From contig NZ_JAWLPU010000002.1 in NCBI RefSeq assembly GCF_036997485.1, positions 1 to 64,000 on the forward strand: 64,000 nucleotides of DNA, written 5' to 3'. The notes below the pieces were generated by a model. It was given only the letters and a program-made list of their open reading frames with translations. It had not been told where the DNA came from and did not search any database. Source of the stretch: Brachyspira pilosicoli. GTDB taxonomy: Bacteria > Spirochaetota > Brachyspiria > Brachyspirales > Brachyspiraceae. Shown one piece after another: positions 61,321 to 64,000 of the stretch; within the stretch, counting starts at the first letter, position 1, and every line of letters starts with the position of its first letter. The translations under genes and the position numbers were made by a program.

Positions 61321-62043
61321 TTAAATAATAAAATATGATAAATACTCTATATTTCCTTTAGAGCCTTTTATTGGGGAGATGGTTCTATTTATTTCTTTAA
61401 ATCCTATTTCTGTAATTCTATTAATTGCATTATTAACTATTTTTTCTCTCAGTATATCATCTTTAATAATTCCGCCCTTTGAAACTTCACCCTTTTCTGC
61501 TTCAAATTGCGGTTTAATAAGACTTATCCAGTATTCTAAATCATATAATTCTTTCAATATAATAGGAGCAATTTTTGAAACAGATATAAAAGAAACATCA
61601 CTAACCACAATAGAAGGTGTTTCTCCTTCAAACATTTCTCTCTTTATATCTTTGGCATTAAAATCTTCTATTGAAATTACTCTTTTATCGTTTCTAAGTT
61701 TGTATACAAGCTGATTATGTCCAACATCTAAAGCATAAACTTTTTTAGCACCATAATAGAGCAGACAATCGGTAAATCCTCCTGTAGAAGCACCTATGTC
61801 TAAACATATTTTATTTTCTACAGAAAGATTAAATTCCAATAAAGCCTTCTCTAATTTGTCTCCAGCTCTAGATACATATTTTCTATTTTGTATGATTTCT
61901 ATTTTATCGGTATCTTTTATTTTTTGAGCTTTAGAAGTTACTTTAACACCATTAACAAATACACATCCAGCTAATATTATATCCTGTGCTTTAGACCTGC
62001 TTTTAGTATATCCGTTATGATGTACGTATTCATCTAATCTCAT
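61321..62043 (-). CDS. tlyA: TlyA family rRNA 2'-O-methyltransferase / hemolysin
   Basis: 240 aa. An S4 RNA-binding domain (residues 1-60, 'MRLDEYVHHNGYTKSRSKAQDIILAGCVFVNG') is followed by an FtsJ-like methyltransferase fold with the SAM site 'LDIGASTGGFTD' (81-92), 'VSDVSFIS' and 'LIKPQFE'. TlyA proteins methylate 16S/23S rRNA (in mycobacteria this confers capreomycin sensitivity). The Brachyspira homologue was described as a hemolysin. It has no signal peptide, so any hemolytic role must involve non-classical release. It is convergent with the CNBD gene (one-base gap). Confidence 0.93.
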   Translation of the reverse strand: MRLDEYVHHNGYTKSRSKAQDIILAGCVFVNGVKVTSKAQKIKDTDKIEIIQNRKYVSRAGDKLEKALLEFNLSVENKICLDIGASTGGFTDCLLYYGAKKVYALDVGHNQLVYKLRNDKRVISIEDFNAKDIKREMFEGETPSIVVSDVSFISVSKIAPIILKELYDLEYWISLIKPQFEAEKGEVSKGGIIKDDILREKIVNNAINRITEIGFKEINRTISPIKGSKGNIEYLSYFII

Positions 62044-62051
62044 TTATAATA

Positions 62052-63560
62052 TTATTCTAATCCGCCGATAAATGTTTTAATGATACTCAAAGCATTTTTT
62101 TCTTTATCTCTTGTATTTACTTTTATTAATACTTGAGTATGGTTAGCATCTAATATATTTGAAGTTAAATATACAGATTCAAAATTTTCAGTATATTCAT
62201 CACCTATGCCGTATAAAGCTAAATTAGAATTTAATTCCAAATAAAATACAAAAGTGTTGTTTTTAGCTAAATTAACCTTATCTTCACTTAACTTAACATT
62301 AGGTATTTCATTATTCATTATTTTTTCTATAATAGCAGGATTGCTGCTAATATAAAGTATAGAATCTTTAACATAACAAGTATTACCAGCAAGTGTGTAT
62401 ACGTCATTATTAACATCATCAGCTAAAGAATCTAATATAATTTTAATTGTGTTTTCATCAGTAATAGAAGCAGAAATAAGTAAATCAGGGTCCTCGTTTT
62501 CATTGCTGTCCCAAGCAGATACAAATATATCACCGCCCAAAAGTTCTATAAGTTTATAAACATCGATTCCATACTCTTCTAATTCAGCAAAATCTTCACT
62601 AAATGGAAACTCTTCTCCAAACATAGTTTTTAAATGTTTAGAAAGTTCAGTGCTGTTGAAAGCTAATGATAAAAATCCGTAATTATTTTCGCCATTAACA
62701 AAAGTATATATATTATCAGCTAATTCCTTTTTTAGTAATGAACTATCATAAGGATAATTTGGCGAGTAAGTATCTATAATTATATCAGCATTTCCAATAT
62801 TAAAATTAACTTTAGCAGTCAATACAGCATCTTTATAACTTTCTTTGGATATTCCTTCATAACTTCTTCCAAATAAAAACTTTGTAAACTCATCAGTTTC
62901 ATCAGAAAGTAAAGATAAATCTACCCAAGCATAAAAATCATTAGTTTGATTTTCTAATTCCATAAACTTTTCATTTGTAAGTGGAGAAGTAGTATCAAAT
63001 ATAGAATTAGCAATATTTATGATATCATTTTCTTTATTAAGCTCTTCATTATACCAATAAACATCATCTAATTTTGTTTCTACTGTAAATACTTCATCAT
63101 TCCAAGATATTAAAGTTGTATCATCAAGATAAAAATATCTATAAGCATTATTATCACTAAAAGATATTAATTTATCCTCTTGGCTTGCTATTTTTATCAT
63201 TATTCTATTTAATTCAGTTACATCTAATATATCAATCATTACTGCTATTTCTTGATAACTATTAAATGAAACTATTTTTGAAGGTTGAGAAAAATCTAAT
63301 ATCTGTTCTAATCTATTAGTCATGGCTTCTACTACATACACATCATCTCTATATGCAGCAAAATTATCAGCAAATTTTTGCATAAATAATTTATTAAGAG
63401 TCTTTTGTAAACTAATTTCAGCTTTTGACGATAATTCATTTAATTTTATAGAAAACACAGCTTGAGAAGTATTTGGAACATACTTTGTTTCTACTGCTTG
63501 TATTATTGAAGTTGAAAATAGAGTTATCATTAAAACAACTATAGATATTAAATTTTTCAT
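62052..63560 (-). CDS. Secreted protein of unknown function (DUF4836/DUF3352-like style)
   Basis: 502 aa with a signal peptide ending 'SIIQAVET'. The mature protein begins 'YVPNTSQAVFSIKLNELSSKAEI' and repeats a pattern seen in DUF4836/DUF3352-type exported proteins: a strand with 'A-V-x-I-K-L-N', acidic helices, then 'GGDIFVSAWDSNENEDPDLLISASITDENTIKIILDSL'. It is very acidic. It lies nine bases before tlyA on the same strand, so it may be co-transcribed with it. It is periplasmic or surface located; the function is unknown. Confidence 0.6.
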   Translation of the reverse strand: MKNLISIVVLMITLFSTSIIQAVETKYVPNTSQAVFSIKLNELSSKAEISLQKTLNKLFMQKFADNFAAYRDDVYVVEAMTNRLEQILDFSQPSKIVSFNSYQEIAVMIDILDVTELNRIMIKIASQEDKLISFSDNNAYRYFYLDDTTLISWNDEVFTVETKLDDVYWYNEELNKENDIINIANSIFDTTSPLTNEKFMELENQTNDFYAWVDLSLLSDETDEFTKFLFGRSYEGISKESYKDAVLTAKVNFNIGNADIIIDTYSPNYPYDSSLLKKELADNIYTFVNGENNYGFLSLAFNSTELSKHLKTMFGEEFPFSEDFAELEEYGIDVYKLIELLGGDIFVSAWDSNENEDPDLLISASITDENTIKIILDSLADDVNNDVYTLAGNTCYVKDSILYISSNPAIIEKIMNNEIPNVKLSEDKVNLAKNNTFVFYLELNSNLALYGIGDEYTENFESVYLTSNILDANHTQVLIKVNTRDKEKNALSIIKTFIGGLE

Positions 63561-63746
63561 TTTAGTAAAACTCTCCTTAAATTTTATAAAGCAACTTAAT
63601 ATATTATATTAGACTAAAAATTAAAAGTCAAGTATATATAAAATAAATATTTTAATCTATTAAATAAAAAATATTCCAAATTTATAATGAAAAAATATTT
63701 CGAAGTGCATAGTTAATTAGTTATATATATGGGAGTATTATATAAA

Positions 63747-64000
63747 ATGAAAAGAATAACTAAAGTTTTTGCCTTATTGCTATTATTTATAGTATCATGT
63801 AATTCAAATATTAATGATAGAAAAGTAACTAAATCTGCTTTATTAAATGAGCACAATGCCTCTGTTGTAAATACAGAATTTAATGGTAGTAAAACAATTA
63901 TAGTATACTATTCTTGGAATGGAAATACAGAAATAGTTGCTAATAAGATTAAAAAGATTACAGGTGCTGATACATATAAAATTACTACAAAAATACCATA
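63747..64000 (+). CDS. Flavodoxin-like lipoprotein, 3' end outside window
   Basis: The first 84 codons are visible. GGGAG lies 11 bases before the ATG. The signal peptide ends 'LLLFIVSC' with Cys18. After a short linker, 'TIIVYYSWNGNTEIVANKIKKITGADTYKI' is a flavodoxin FMN-phosphate loop (S-W-N-G-N-T) of the Flavodoxin_4 type. A flavoprotein anchored outside the cytoplasm would be a redox carrier or FMN-dependent reductase. The remainder is cut off by the window edge. Confidence 0.75.
   Translation, partial: MKRITKVFALLLLFIVSCNSNINDRKVTKSALLNEHNASVVNTEFNGSKTIIVYYSWNGNTEIVANKIKKITGADTYKITTKIP

Noticed and set aside
1-64000. CRISPR array, prophage (VSH-1-like) or insertion sequence
   Set aside because: No regularly spaced direct repeats, cas genes, phage structural genes or transposase were seen; short A/T-rich repeats are explained by base composition.

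Overview
The window is a very AT-rich (roughly three quarters A+T) bacterial chromosome segment whose gene content fits an intestinal spirochaete of the genus Brachyspira. The pointers are a TlyA-type hemolysin/rRNA methyltransferase, ankyrin-repeat proteins, many short lipoproteins with relaxed spirochaetal lipoboxes, a GldA/F/G-type ABC system and large mucus-sugar loci. The species cannot be fixed from the sequence alone. Both window edges cut genes: an ABC ATPase tail at the left and a flavodoxin-like lipoprotein at the right.

Layout. 0-6 kb: tail of a MsmX/UgpC-like ATPase, a MATE exporter, an orphan trpB, a ROK regulator with a zinc polyol dehydrogenase, and a solo groES. 6-12.4 kb: a membrane protein, a GldA/GldF-like ABC exporter pair, an ankyrin protein, tenA, a beta-barrel protein, and a GNAT-like protein overlapping a lipoprotein gene that appears to start at AUU. 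12.4-18 kb: a trehalose locus (treC, treP, treR) with paired TreR-type operators lying on the treP promoter and a NERD nuclease-like gene inserted on the opposite strand. 18-30 kb: birA, a bifunctional-nuclease-family protein, a TPR/transglutaminase-like protein, a PfkB kinase, a class B PBP with a PASTA domain, tRNA-Cys, ackA, dut, a GntP permease, an HPr and a TPR membrane protein.

30-40 kb is envelope-related: two tandem beta-barrel paralogues (relatives of the one at 10.7 kb) followed by a metzincin-motif lipoprotein, then a divergent operon of a PPC-like lipoprotein, a large AsmA-like protein and a lipoprotein resembling YdbL/DUF1318. A Bax-inhibitor family membrane protein and an acetyltransferase follow. 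40-51 kb is a full L-fucose locus: a LacI-type regulator; fucO, fucA and an FGGY kinase on the minus strand; divergently an RbsABC-type importer, fucI and fucU. It would take L-fucose (a mucin sugar) through fuculose-1-phosphate to dihydroxyacetone phosphate and 1,2-propanediol.

51-64 kb: a yybP-ykoY-type manganese riboswitch in front of an SPCA/PMR1-like P-type ATPase, a divergent galactokinase-like kinase, prfB with its programmed +1 frameshift, a GldG-like protein 47 kb from its presumed ABC partners, a flippase, a decayed ankyrin gene, a double cyclic-nucleotide-domain regulator, tlyA and a secreted protein of unknown function. Intergenic DNA carries at least two families of dispersed GC-rich repeats that stand out from the AT-rich background. 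I see no CRISPR array, prophage, insertion sequence or rRNA operon.
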